Below, one piece after another: positions 25,110-32,500 of a DNA stretch of 32,500 nt; position 1 is the stretch's first letter; each line of letters starts with the position of its first letter. A program made the translations under genes and the position numbers. Under the pieces are notes generated by a model that saw only the letters and a list, made by a program, of their open reading frames with translations, searched no databases and was not told the DNA's origin. Source of the stretch: Prorocentrum cordatum (lineage: Eukaryota; Sar; Dinophyceae; Prorocentrales; Prorocentraceae); NCBI GenBank assembly GCA_963575745.1, contig CAUYUJ010018874.1, positions 156,794-189,293 on the forward strand, in the 5' to 3' direction.

Positions 25110-26540
25110 TTCTACGCATCGTGATGTACCAGTCTTGGCTGTGAAGCCGCACCCAGCCTACAATCGAGCGCAGTACGCGTCGCTGCAGAACGCCCAGCTG
25201 CTCCTTTTGGCGCGTCGCCGGGGCAAGCGTTGGCAGACCGGACAGCAACGTAGGCGCCACGACGGAATCGAAGAGCTCGAGGCGACGAGGAATGGAAATC
25301 CGTCTGTCTGTAAGAATGGTCCGCCGTTCCTGGAACTTGCCCAAAAACTGTCTGGAACCGCTGCGACAACTCGACGTCAGCGCGTTGACGCAGGGACCCC
25401 GGCTCTTCCATCCCAAATATGAGTGAGTATCGCTGCCAAACAAAATTTCGACCATGGCGCTGCCGATCTCGACGTGCGCCGGCCCAGTAAGGTGAAAAGT
25501 CGTCAAGACTTTCGTCTTCGTCGCATTGACAAGCGCAGCAGCACGGCGGAGTTCAACGCACTGGGACCCTGTTGTCGCACAATTCGTTGCTGAATGTGGC
25601 ATAGACAATTAGGTCGTCGGCGAATCGGACGTTGGTGAGCGTCTCGCCTGACACTCCGCCCACGTCAAGTCCACGACTGCCAAGAGAGAGCTTCCACCTT
25701 GAGAGTGCGAGCTCAAAGCCGGCGCTGAACAACATGAGGCTGATGTCGTCGCTTTGCTCGACATCTCGGTTGATGCCGAAGCGCCGCGAGCCTTGCACGT
25801 GACATGCCACGTCTGATGATTGTACAGCATCGAAACCAGAGGTATGCACGACTGGTCCACACCTTGCACGCGCAAGGCCTCGAACAGAGCAGGATACTCG
25901 ATCCTGGCGACAGCTTTCGCAATATCAAGGCTTGCCACCCAACATGGAATATTCCATTCCAGAGATTTGCCGCACACGTTCTCTAGCACGGCGAAATCAT
26001 CGTTGATTGAGTGCTGCTTCTGGAAGCCTACTTAGTCTGGCGGCTGTTTTGTTTCGAGGTGCCCTTTAAACCGTTCGTAGACACATTTTGAGGATACGTT
26101 CTACGTTGTCCGCAAGATGGCGATGAATCGCCAGATGCCGGGTTTTCTCCTGTCTTTCTCTTCGGGGGCATCACGAACAGCTTGTCGTGCCAGTTCGGAA
26201 CGTCTGCGCCCGTCCGCGGGATGTTGTTGAACAGGCCTAGCACAAGCCTCAATATTGTGCCGGATGCACACTCCAGCATCTCAACCCCTGAGCTGTATTC
26301 GTCCTGGCACGTTAGGCAACGCATCTTACGCAGAGCGTGTTTCAGCTCGCCCACGGGGAATTCAGGAGCATCCTCGAGTCCCCGTTGCTGGCAACGTTGC
26401 GCATCTTCCGTCATCGAGTTGACGCTTGCGTCGTGACCCAGTCGGAAGCAAACATATCCGCAAAAAGATTTGCAAATTGTTGCGGTGAGGGGTCAGCTGG
26501 AGGAGCCCGCCGCTTGTTGCGCGTGAGAAGAAAGCGCAAC
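25110..26540 (-). pseudogene. Decayed LINE reverse transcriptase (minus strand)
   Basis: Minus-strand protein-like pieces in several frames, in order. Near 26470: FANLFADMFASDW. Then GELKHALRKMRC and LRLVLGLFNNI...VPNWHDKLFVM (about 26350-26150). Motif A, VASLDIAKA (Asp 25924-25926). A block around SMLYNHQTWHV. Motif C, VRFADDLIVYA (FADD at 25613-25624). Then ILTDRRISIPRRLELFDSVV and LGVLQRRVLRSIVGWVR toward 25140. In-frame stops and frame changes occur throughout (for example near 26050-26120), so it cannot make a full protein. Its motifs (FADD, AKA) differ from those of the plus-strand LINE, so it is a different family. Confidence 0.85.
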
Positions 26541-26561
26541 TAGTCGAATCAGGGGGGGGGG

Positions 26562-26715
26562 AAAACACACAGGCACAACGAATCGTCGATTCCCAGGAAA
26601 TATTATGGAAAATATGGGACGTGGGGGGGAAGACGAAAGCCCAGAAAATATGTGCAAACATGGGAAATCCGGTGATTTGTGTCCCTGTAGGTGGTTGTCC
26701 CAGGGCCCCTTCACC
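26562..26715 (+). repeat. Family G repeat, copy 1
   Basis: AACACACAGGCACAACGAATCGTC, TTCCCAGGAA, GGACGTGGGGGGGAAGACGA and GATTTGTGTCCC..CAGGGCCCCTTCACC align with 27113-27265 and in part with 31297-31370. This copy lies between the decayed LINE and unrelated GC-rich DNA. Confidence 0.55.
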
Positions 26716-27112
26716 TCATTGACCCGAATCCTTGGACTCCCAGAGCATCCGCTCGGCCCCGTCGGTCCTGCATCGCTGGGCCCCTCCTGCGCACCTGCTC
26801 CCGCATCTCCCCGGAGAGCTGCCCGCGGACCTGCGCGACCGAGCGCGCGCGGGGGAGGACGAGGAACGCCGCGGAGGAGCGGGAGGAGCAGTTCGGAGAA
26901 GAGCGGCACGGGGGGAAGGGGAGGAGAAGGAGGAACGCAGCGGAGGAGGGGGAGGAGTGCGGAGAGAGTGCGGCGGGGGAGGGGCCGTTGCGCCAGCGAG
27001 GACTGGAACTCAGCAGCGCTCCAGAACTTGTCGTTCCATGCCCCCCCGGGGCCGCCGCCGCATTCGTCGCGCTCGCTCGGGTGACGCGCTCCAGATCGGA
27101 AAAATCAGGAGG
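26716..27112. other. GC-rich region with a duplicated block
   Basis: One plus frame reads RNAAEEREEQFGEERHGGK and then RNAAEEGEECGESAAGEGP, reflecting a DNA duplication of about 50 bp (GGAACGCCGCGGAGGAG near 26862, GGAACGCAGCGGAGGAG near 26931). It is followed by a coding-like stretch ending around 27085. No start site or domain, so coding status is doubtful. Confidence 0.3.
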
Positions 27113-27265
27113 GAAAGAATCACACAGACACAAAGAGTACAGAATCGTCAGTTCCCAGGAAGATCTGGGAACATGTGGGAAGTGGGGGGAAAGACGAAAA
27201 TCCAGAAACACATGAGAAAATGTAGGGAATCCTGGTAATTGTGTGCATGTATTAGTGCGTTCCTG
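27113..27265 (+). repeat. Family G repeat, copy 2
   Basis: ATCACACAGACACAAAGAGT, AATCGTCAGTTCCCAGGAAG, GGGGGGAAAGACGAAAATCC and TAATTGTGTGCATG parallel copy 1 at about 75-80 percent by eye. Confidence 0.55.
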
Positions 27266-27719
27266 GGCCCCTTCACCAAAGCGTGCGGAGGCGAACCCTG
27301 AACCGCGCGAGCCAATCTTGAACGGCATGCGCTCTCGCCGTCGCTCGCGGGGCCCCCCCCGCAGCCATTCGCGCGCGCTTCCTCTCGGGCGCGCGCCGCC
27401 GGACTGGAATCTGAGCTCCGCCGGATTTGCTGTACCCTCGTCCTCGTCGTCCTCGTCCTCGTCGTCGTCGTCTTTCACGTCGCCGTCTGGGCGCCGACGA
27501 CGCGCGCGCGGGCACCCCTTGACCGCCTCCAACCACCGACTGACGAAGATGAAGTGGATCTGGTGCTCGTGCCCAAGAGATCTTTTCATTGCCCATGTGT
27601 ATTCAGAGCCGCGCTCGTCGGACTCTTTCGCCGCCTGCAGGCCGCAGGGGGACGGCATTCGGCCAGCTTGCCGCCTTCGTTCACCGTGGCGTAGCTGGGC
27701 ATTCAAAAGTGCGCTCAAA
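27266..27719 (-). other. Possible acidic coding fragment
   Basis: A minus-strand frame through this part reads RWLEAVKGCPRARRRRPDGD, then an Asp/Glu run (from the TCGTCC array at 27436-27480), then basic GPRERRRERMPFKIGS. The composition could be that of a nuclear-type protein, but the acidic run is just a triplet repeat and no conserved domain is evident. It may be noncoding. Confidence 0.25.
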
Positions 27720-27953
27720 GGACTCATTCATTCATAGGACCCTTTCTGGTTTGCCTTAGAACGATATTCCGCATTATGCTGTGTAGCTCGCCCATCGGTT
27801 CTGCAATATGCGCTGGGTCATTCAACCGAGCGCTCTTGCTACAGACGCGCAGGGTCCCATGTTGCACACGGGGTGAAACTCGGCTCGACCGGAGCTGTCC
27901 CTAGTGGCGCGTGGCCTCGCTACCCTTCGCCTCGCCTTTGCCGCCGCCTTTGG

Positions 27954-28631
27954 TTATACCTGCATGTTCCCAACAATAGACTTGTGCATGATCTCAACGG
28001 CCTGGACCCTCTCCGTCTGCGAAGCGAATTTTGCGAATACGAGCCCTTCCCTTGATGTACATATCTGATGGTTAGGGGCCCCACGAATTCCATAATACGT
28101 CTCGGACCCACTGCTTGGCCCCATCAGATTCACCAAAGAATCCAAACCACCGCTGACAAGTGAGACATGACTGTCCGACTCTTTAGGGGGAGCCGTGGAC
28201 GCGTCCATCCTGTCAATCTTGTCTTGGAGGTCCTGCAACCAAACCTTCATGTTTTCAGACGTGGTCACAACTTCCATAGATGACAAACGTTCTTCACAGC
28301 ATGCCTTGAACTCAGCAAGGTCTGCTGCAATGTTATCGATGTTTATGTTCACCATCTCCTCGTTCTCGCGTACTCGGTTTCTGGAATTGCACATGTGTTC
28401 CTTCAGGTCCACCACATCGTTTTTGACAGGCTGGAGTTTCTCATCAAGCAGCGCCCGCAAAGCAGACATTGTAATTGCTGGCTCGCTCCCGGGGGCTGCG
28501 ATGTTATGAATTTCCGGAATGGTTGAGGAGTCTAGGTTTCCCATCTTTTGGAGAGGATTGTGTAGACGTTGACGGACATCACGGTTTCCTTCTTTGTTCC
28601 CCCGCTCCCTTCCGATAGGCGCGCCGGGCAT
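27954..28631 (-). CDS. Coiled-coil ORF1-like protein of a LINE, 225 aa
   Basis: ATG at 28629-28631 (MPGAPIGRERG) and stop TAA just beyond NMQV at 27954. Residues about 50-140 are charged and heptad-like (ALRALLDEKLQPVKNDVVDL, CCEERLSSMEVV, WLQDLQDKIDRMD), predicting a coiled coil. The C-terminal part (VSLVSGGLDSLVNLM, LVFAKFASQTERVQAVEI) resembles an RRM-like ending, as in LINE ORF1 proteins. Adjacent plus-strand sequence at 27720-27950 could carry a frame-shifted continuation on the same strand. It lies upstream of, and on the same strand as, the decayed LINE at 26540-24650, with about 1.2 kb of unrelated repeats between. I infer the two belonged together. Alternatively it is a host coiled-coil gene. 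Confidence 0.6.
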   Translation of the reverse strand: MPGAPIGRERGNKEGNRDVRQRLHNPLQKMGNLDSSTIPEIHNIAAPGSEPAITMSALRALLDEKLQPVKNDVVDLKEHMCNSRNRVRENEEMVNINIDNIAADLAEFKACCEERLSSMEVVTTSENMKVWLQDLQDKIDRMDASTAPPKESDSHVSLVSGGLDSLVNLMGPSSGSETYYGIRGAPNHQICTSREGLVFAKFASQTERVQAVEIMHKSIVGNMQV

Positions 28632-28828
28632 CCGAGTGCCACGAAACGACTTCGACCCCCGAGTAAGCGTTGAGATCGCGGCCGCGAGGTCTTTTGCTCC
28701 AAGTTCGATCGGGACACGGGCGTGCTCGGCAGCGCGACCGAAGAGTCAGAGGGATGCAATGTAAAGGGTGAGCAGAAGATGTGAGGTTGAGTGTCAGGTG
28801 TGAGGTTCGAATATGAACAAACGCTACA

Positions 28829-28985
28829 AACATAAACTGTTGGCGCTCCGCGCGGATTTCTTGGATCCGCGCTGGGCCCCCCCCGGCGCCGCCTCCGGCG
28901 CCGCCCCTGGCGCGAACCGCGCGCCGGAGAGGGGGGTCCAGCGCAGATCCAAGATATCCGCGTGGAGCGCCATTCTTTCTTCTTC
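28829..28985. mobile_element. Family D hairpin element, copy 2
   Basis: 35-bp inverted arms at 28841-28875 and 28938-28972 match at 32 of 35 positions (outer TGGCGCTCC, inner GCGCTGG), around a GGCGCC-rich loop. Same unit as 6752-6901. Confidence 0.75.
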
Positions 28986-29012
28986 CAGAGGTTCAGTGTC
29001 AGATGTGCCTAC

Positions 29013-29185
29013 CCTGAGATCCGACGTCTCGAAAAAGTTGAAGCATCGCGAGAAATTCCGACCGGGGCCCCGGACACAATGTTTCTGCGTCTTTTTCCGA
29101 GCCAGATCGAGCCGTGAGGGCCCCCGGGGCACGACATTGGGCGAACGCGCCCAGCTCGAAAAAGTGGAGTCGCCAGGATCTCAGG
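29013..29185 (-). mobile_element. Family B element, copy 4
   Basis: Perfect ten-base tips CCTGAGATCC (29013-29022) and GGATCTCAGG (29176-29185), reverse orientation, 173 bp. Confidence 0.75.
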
Positions 29186-29309
29186 GCACTCCTTGTACAA
29201 GGTCCTCCCCCCCATGCATGTCATCGCCCCCCCCCACCACTTTGCGCAGCGCTCGAGAAGACGCTTTTGACGTCGATCGGACTTCAAGCACGGGACGGCA
29301 TCGCCTCCC

Positions 29310-29379
29310 ATCCTCCTCCTCCTCCTCCTCCTCCTCCTCCTCCTCCTCCCATCCTCCTCCTCCTCCTCCTCCTCCTCCT

Positions 29380-29410
<31 letters not shown>

Positions 29411-29593
29411 TCCCCATCCTCCTCCTCCTCCCTCTTCTTCCTCCTCCTCCTCCTCCTCCTCTCTCCTCCTCCTCCTTCTCCTGCACCTCCCCCTCCCCAT
29501 CCTCCCCCTCCTCCTCCCCCTGCTCGTCGTCCTCCTCCTCCTCCTCCTCCTCCTCCTCCTCCTCCTCCGCCTCCTCCCCCTCCCCTGGCTCCA
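29310..29593 (+). repeat. (TCC)n microsatellite ending in CCAG
   Basis: TCC arrays with CAT and C-rich interruptions, ending CCCCTGGCTCCAG (29593). The sequence after it is strongly coding-like. Confidence 0.9.
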
Positions 29594-29863
29594 GAGGACG
29601 CCAGCGCCTCCCCGAAGGGGAGCCGCAGCCCACCGCGGCGGGGAAGCCGCAGCCCGACGCGACGCCGCAGCCCGCCGCCGGGGAGCGCCTCCAGCGACGA
29701 GGCGGACTCGGAGGGCCCCGGCGGCTCGCCGGCGGGCGCGCCGGGCGGCGCGGGCGGGGCCGCCGCGTCCAGCGACGAGGCTCGGCTGGACGCGAGAGGG
29801 GCCCTTCGCGGGGCCACGAGGCCCAGACCCCCTTGCGTGGTGAACCCAGACGTGATCGCGTCG

Positions 29864-29866
<3 letters not shown>
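29594..29866 (+). CDS. Possible 3' exon encoding RS-rich protein tail
   Basis: From the CCAG at the end of the TCC tract, one frame reads EDASASPKGSRSPPRRGSRS, continues with RS/RP repeats, then ASSDEADSEGPGGSPAGAPG, and ends at TGA 29864-29866. RS-rich stretches are typical of SR-type splicing and RNA-binding proteins, but here no RRM is present, so the name stays open. There is no start codon: it would be a terminal exon spliced at 29593. The TGA is the first triplet of the following ATG/TGA array. Block EADSEGP..AGAP is repeated at about 31705-31750. It could also be an accidental open frame in GC-rich DNA. Confidence 0.4.
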
Positions 29867-29943
<77 letters not shown>

Positions 29944-30227
29944 CTGATGATGATGATGATGATGATTCTTATTATTGTTGTCATTAATATTAGTAGCATC
30001 ATTATTTATAGTAATAGTATTACTAGTATTACTATTATTAGTAGTATTATGCTGATGAGTAGTAGTATTATTCTTCTTGATATCACAATCATTATTATTA
30101 TGTTTATTATCATCATTAATACTGCTATTAAGTATCATTTTTAAAATAATAATATTATTATTGTTGTTATTTCCATCATTATTATTGTTTGTATTATTAG
30201 TAGTAGTAGTATTGGTATTAGTGTTGC

Positions 30228-30266
<39 letters not shown>

Positions 30267-30320
30267 GATTGTTGTTGTTGTTGTTGGTGTTGGTGTTGGT
30301 GTTGTTGTTGTTGGTGTTGG

Positions 30321-30393
<73 letters not shown>

Positions 30394-30420
30394 AGTATTT
30401 GTTGTGTTGTTTGTTGATGC
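29864..30420 (+). repeat. Triplet array: (ATG)n, degenerate (ATT/AGT), (TTG)n
   Basis: (TGA/ATG)n at 29864-29966, then about 250 bp of mixed ATT/AGT/TTA triplets, then (TTG)n at about 30220-30394. AT-richer than its surroundings. It keeps triplet phase, so both strands show long artefactual frames (Met/Ile/Leu or Asn runs). Confidence 0.9.
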
Positions 30421-30436
30421 TTTCTTTTTTATTGTA

Positions 30437-30565
30437 GAGACAGCAAGGTTTTCGCTATTTTCGGCCCCTGGGGGCCTCGCTGGGCCCCGGGACCGGCAAA
30501 GAACGACTCGGGATGAAAAGCCAGCCCCGGGGAAAGGGTCCAGACTTCTGGGGACGCGAGACGGG
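30437..30565 (+). repeat. Family C repeat, copy 11
   Basis: AAGGTTTTCGCTATTTTCGG, CCCTGGGGGCCTCGCTGGGCC, GGCAAAGAACGACTCGGGAT and GGGGAAAGGGTCCAGACTTC. One of the best-conserved copies; followed within 10 bp by a family B element. Confidence 0.75.
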
Positions 30566-30571
30566 CCCTTC

Positions 30572-30743
30572 CTTGAGATCCTGGCGACCCCATCTTTTCG
30601 AGCCGGGCGTTTTCGCCCAAGGTCGGGCGCCGGGACCCTCGCAGATCGATCCGGCTTGAAAGATGACGCAGAAAGATGGGGTCCGGGGTTACGGGCGCGG
30701 ATTTGCACGATGTTGCAATGTTTTCGCTACGTCGGATCTCAGG
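30572..30743 (+). mobile_element. Family B element, copy 5
   Basis: CTTGAGATCCTGGCG ... ACGTCGGATCTCAGG (tip 30734-30743), 172 bp, with GGACCCTCGCAGATCGATCC and GACGCAGAAAGATGGGG intact. Confidence 0.75.
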
Positions 30744-30769
30744 GTTCGCCGGGCCCTGAGACCCAGACC

Positions 30770-30925
30770 CCCCAGAGATCGCTATTTTCGCTATTTTCGG
30801 CCCATATGGGGGCCCTCGCCAGGCCCCGGGACCGTCAAAGAACGACTAGGGATGAAAGCGGGCCCTGGGGAAAGGGTCTGGACTTCCGGGGACGCCGTCC
30901 CGAAAAGATCCGGACGTCGCACGTC
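30770..30925 (+). repeat. Family C repeat, copy 12
   Basis: TTTTCGCTATTTTCGGCCC, GGGGGCCCTCGCCAGGCCCC, GGGACCGTCAAAGAACGACT and GGGGAAAGGGTCTGGACTTC. Confidence 0.75.
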
Positions 30926-31100
30926 CGGGAAGAACATCGCGACGGGGGGTTTGTCGCCAGTTTCGGCCTCTGGGGGCGCCCACCGGGCCTCGGGGCCGGC
31001 CGGAAGACGGCTCGGGACGAGAAGCCGGTCGTGGGGGGTCGAGCGGGCGAGACCTTTGGGGGTGGACGTCCTGAGAGAAGCATGGCGTCGGGGGTCTCGG
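30926..31100 (+). repeat. Family C repeat, copy 13
   Basis: CGACGGGGGGTTTGTCGCC, TTTCGGCCTCTGGGGGCGCC, GGAAGACGGCTCGGGACGAG, ending GCATGGCGTCGGGGGTCTCGG. Tandem with copy 12 in the same orientation. Confidence 0.7.
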
Positions 31101-31119
31101 CACGGGCCCTTCGCCGGAG

Positions 31120-31296
31120 CCCGAGGTCCTGGCGCGGCTCCGCGTTTTCGGGCCGGGCGCGTCCGCTCGACGTCGTGCCCCGGGGCCCTCGCAGCTCGAT
31201 CCGGCTCGGGGAGGGACGTTGAAAGATTGGGTCCGGGGCTCCGGTCGTGATTCGTCGCGACGTTCTTGCTATGTTTTCGAGACGTCGGATCTCAGA
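31120..31296 (+). mobile_element. Family B element, copy 6
   Basis: CCCGAGGTCCTGGCG ... ACGTCGGATCTCAGA, 177 bp; tips changed at a few positions, interior GGGCCCTCGCAGCTCGATCCGG conserved. Confidence 0.7.
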
Positions 31297-31372
31297 AGAT
31301 ATGGGAAAAGATCGGGAACCTGAGAAAGTATGGGGGATCTTTTGATTTGTGTGTCCCAGGGCCCCTTCAGAT
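31297..31372 (+). repeat. Family G repeat, partial copy 3
   Basis: GATATGGGAAAAGATCGGGA, ...GATTTGTGTGTCCCAGGGCCCC matches the end of family G copy 1 (GATTTGTGTCCC...CAGGGCCCCTTCA). Confidence 0.45.
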
Positions 31373-31384
31373 TTGTTCGAGACG

Positions 31385-31506
31385 TCGGTGCGGGCCCACT
31401 GGGGCCCCCCCGTGGATCGCCGAGCGCGATGCGGTATAGGAGCGTCTTGCGCGCTCGTGTTCGGACCCCCCGCGCGGTTCCCAAGGAGCCGCGCACCAAA
31501 GGTCGC
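31385..31506 (+). repeat. Family H repeat, left half of interrupted copy
   Basis: GCGGGCCCACTGGGGCCCCC, GAGCGCGATGCGG, TTGCGCGCT and AAAGGTCGC parallel 6965-7080. The alignment is broken by the family A element and resumes at 31666. Confidence 0.5.
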
Positions 31507-31665
31507 TCAAGTCCAGCATGTCCCTCTACAGGGGAAGAATCCAACAACTGATTAGAAAATAGTTGAGGGACGATTTATTTTTTATTTTGAGAAGATTCTA
31601 GACTATGTGTTGTGTTTTCCCTTTTTCGTCCAAGATCCGCCTGTAGGGGGACATGCCTGAGCTGA
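31507..31665. mobile_element. Family A MITE-like element, copy 3 (159 bp)
   Basis: 26-bp inverted ends at 31507-31532 and 31640-31665, 21 of 26 matching, with TCTACAGG / CCTGTAGG inner tips. Interior AGGGACGAT and TTTTTCGTCCAAGATCCGCC match copies 1 and 2. More diverged than the others, and its target duplication is unclear. Confidence 0.75.
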
Positions 31666-31775
31666 CTCTTACCCGTGGGGTCACTCTCGCGTGCAGCCAG
31701 CGAGGCGGATTCGGAGGGCCCCGAGGGCCGGCTGGCGGGCGCGCCGGTGCTCGGCGGCGAGATCCGAAGCTCACC
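31666..31775 (+). repeat. Family H right half and EADSEGP coding-like block
   Basis: CTCTTACCCGTGGGGTCACTCTCGCGTG resumes family H (7085-7107). From about 31700 the frame SEADSEGPEGRLAGAPVLGG resembles SDEADSEGPGGSPAGAPGGA encoded at about 29692-29750, so the DNA segment is shared between two TCC-associated sites. Confidence 0.45.
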
Positions 31776-31999
31776 TCGTCCTCCTCCTCCTCTTTCTCCT
31801 TCCCCTCCTCCTCCTACTCCTCCTCCTCCTCCTCCTCCTCCTCCTCCTCCTCCTCCTCCTCCTCCTCCTCGCCCCCTCCTCCTCCTCCTCCTCCTCCTCC
31901 TCCTCCTCCTCCTCCTCCTCCCCTCCTCCCCCTCCTCCTCCTCGCCCCTCCTCCTCCTCCTCCTCCTCCTCCTCCTCCTTCTCCTCCTCCTCCTCCTCA
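31776..31999 (+). repeat. (TCC)n microsatellite
   Basis: Over 200 bp of TCC triplets with few interruptions, ending CTCCTCATGGCCAG. Frames through it are artefacts. Confidence 0.9.
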
Positions 32000-32384
32000 T
32001 GGCCAGGACGTCGCGGGATCGCGTCGACGCCGATCTCGGTCGTGGTCCACGTCGGCCGTCGCCTATTCGCGAGGATGGGCCACGAATCGTCGCTGACCAA
32101 GATCGACGGTGACCATGATCGGCACGGCGTTTTCTCGTACAGTCCTGGTCATGGTCCTGTTTCCCCCCCCCTCCACTACAGCCAAGACGCTGAAATAAGG
32201 AGCAGTTTGGGTTAGGAAGGGGCTCGATGTTCCCTTGGGTCCGTTCATTGTGATGTTTCTCTGGCGCTCCTCGTGCGCGCAGGCGCTTCTGGGGGCCCAA
32301 AAGGGGTTTCCTCTTGATGTAGCGCTCCTTCTTCTAGCAGCCCGATTGCACCCTCGCCGATCCACGAGCACATACCCCATCGGA
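32000..32384. other. Unassigned sequence
   Basis: GATCG- and GTCG-rich at first (32010-32130), then unique-looking DNA. No domain or repeat match was noticed. Confidence 0.4.
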
Positions 32385-32442
32385 TCATGAAACAATCACG
32401 ACGGGAGGTTTTTCGCTATTTGGGGCATTTGGTCGAAGAAGA
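32385..32442 (+). repeat. Family C repeat, truncated copy 14
   Basis: ATCATGAAACAATCACGACGG then GGAGGTTTTTCGCTATTTGG, the first part of family C only. The rest is replaced by unrelated sequence leading into a family D copy. Confidence 0.55.
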
Positions 32443-32445
32443 AAA

Positions 32446-32500
32446 AAACACATAAACATGAACTTTTCGCGCTCCGCGCGGATTTCTTGGATCCGCGCCT
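32446..32500. mobile_element. Family D element, copy 3, cut by window end
   Basis: AACATGAACTTTTCGCGCTCC then GCGCGGATTTCTTGGATCCG match the left arm of copies 1 and 2. The loop and right arm lie outside the window. Confidence 0.65.

Noticed and set aside
29284-30708. 474-residue minus-strand frame with poly-Asn and poly-His
   Set aside because: Produced by the ATG/TTG triplet array and TCC array; no protein signature outside them.

Overview
The window looks like nuclear DNA of a dinoflagellate, or a close alveolate relative, and is made almost entirely of repeats. The clues are a GC-rich background with long (TCC/GGA)n arrays and a very long Ty1/copia polyprotein with extra domains. There are also LINE-like reverse transcriptases with C2H2 fingers, and dense families of short inverted-repeat elements. 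The assignment rests on remembered family resemblance, not on a search. I saw no bacterial or organellar genes, rRNA, tRNA or CRISPR array.

Layout. 1-795: the 3' part of an unrecognised Lys/Arg-rich protein with a Cys4 zinc motif. 800-3070: microsatellites (CACG, TCC, GGA) with short coding-like islands between them. 3070-7765: a mosaic of short dispersed repeats, which I name families A to H here, plus a long foldback element and an 82-bp satellite (5746-6225). 7765-16935: a complete, young Ty1/copia retrotransposon. It has 193-bp LTRs differing at two positions, a 5-bp target duplication (CAGGA), and one uninterrupted gag-pol frame of 2559 residues from the first ATG. It is inserted inside a family C repeat, and a related uninterrupted sequence lies near 7200-7265. 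16936-20045: more short repeats, a 30-bp perfect palindrome beside a larger hairpin, and TCC arrays.

20046-23404: a 5'-truncated LINE reverse transcriptase on the plus strand, broken by one TAG and several frame changes. 24650-26540: a heavily decayed LINE of a different family on the minus strand, split by a 163-bp family A element. An ORF1-like coiled-coil protein on the same strand (27954-28631) may be its detached upstream part. 28829-32500: more copies of families A, B, C, D, G and H, an RS-rich coding-like exon (29594-29866), a roughly 550-bp ATG/TTG triplet array and another TCC array.

How it works together. Only the copia element looks capable of coding for a complete activity set: gag, protease, an extra Cys-containing domain, integrase, reverse transcriptase, RNase H and an unusual membrane/Cys-His tail. 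The most notable points are that extra domain, which has a faint DNA-cytosine-methyltransferase-like motif order, and the C-terminal tail. Next come the families of small non-autonomous elements, several with target duplications or related empty sites visible inside this window. Host genes are represented only by the partial gene at the left edge and possible exons next to pyrimidine tracts.
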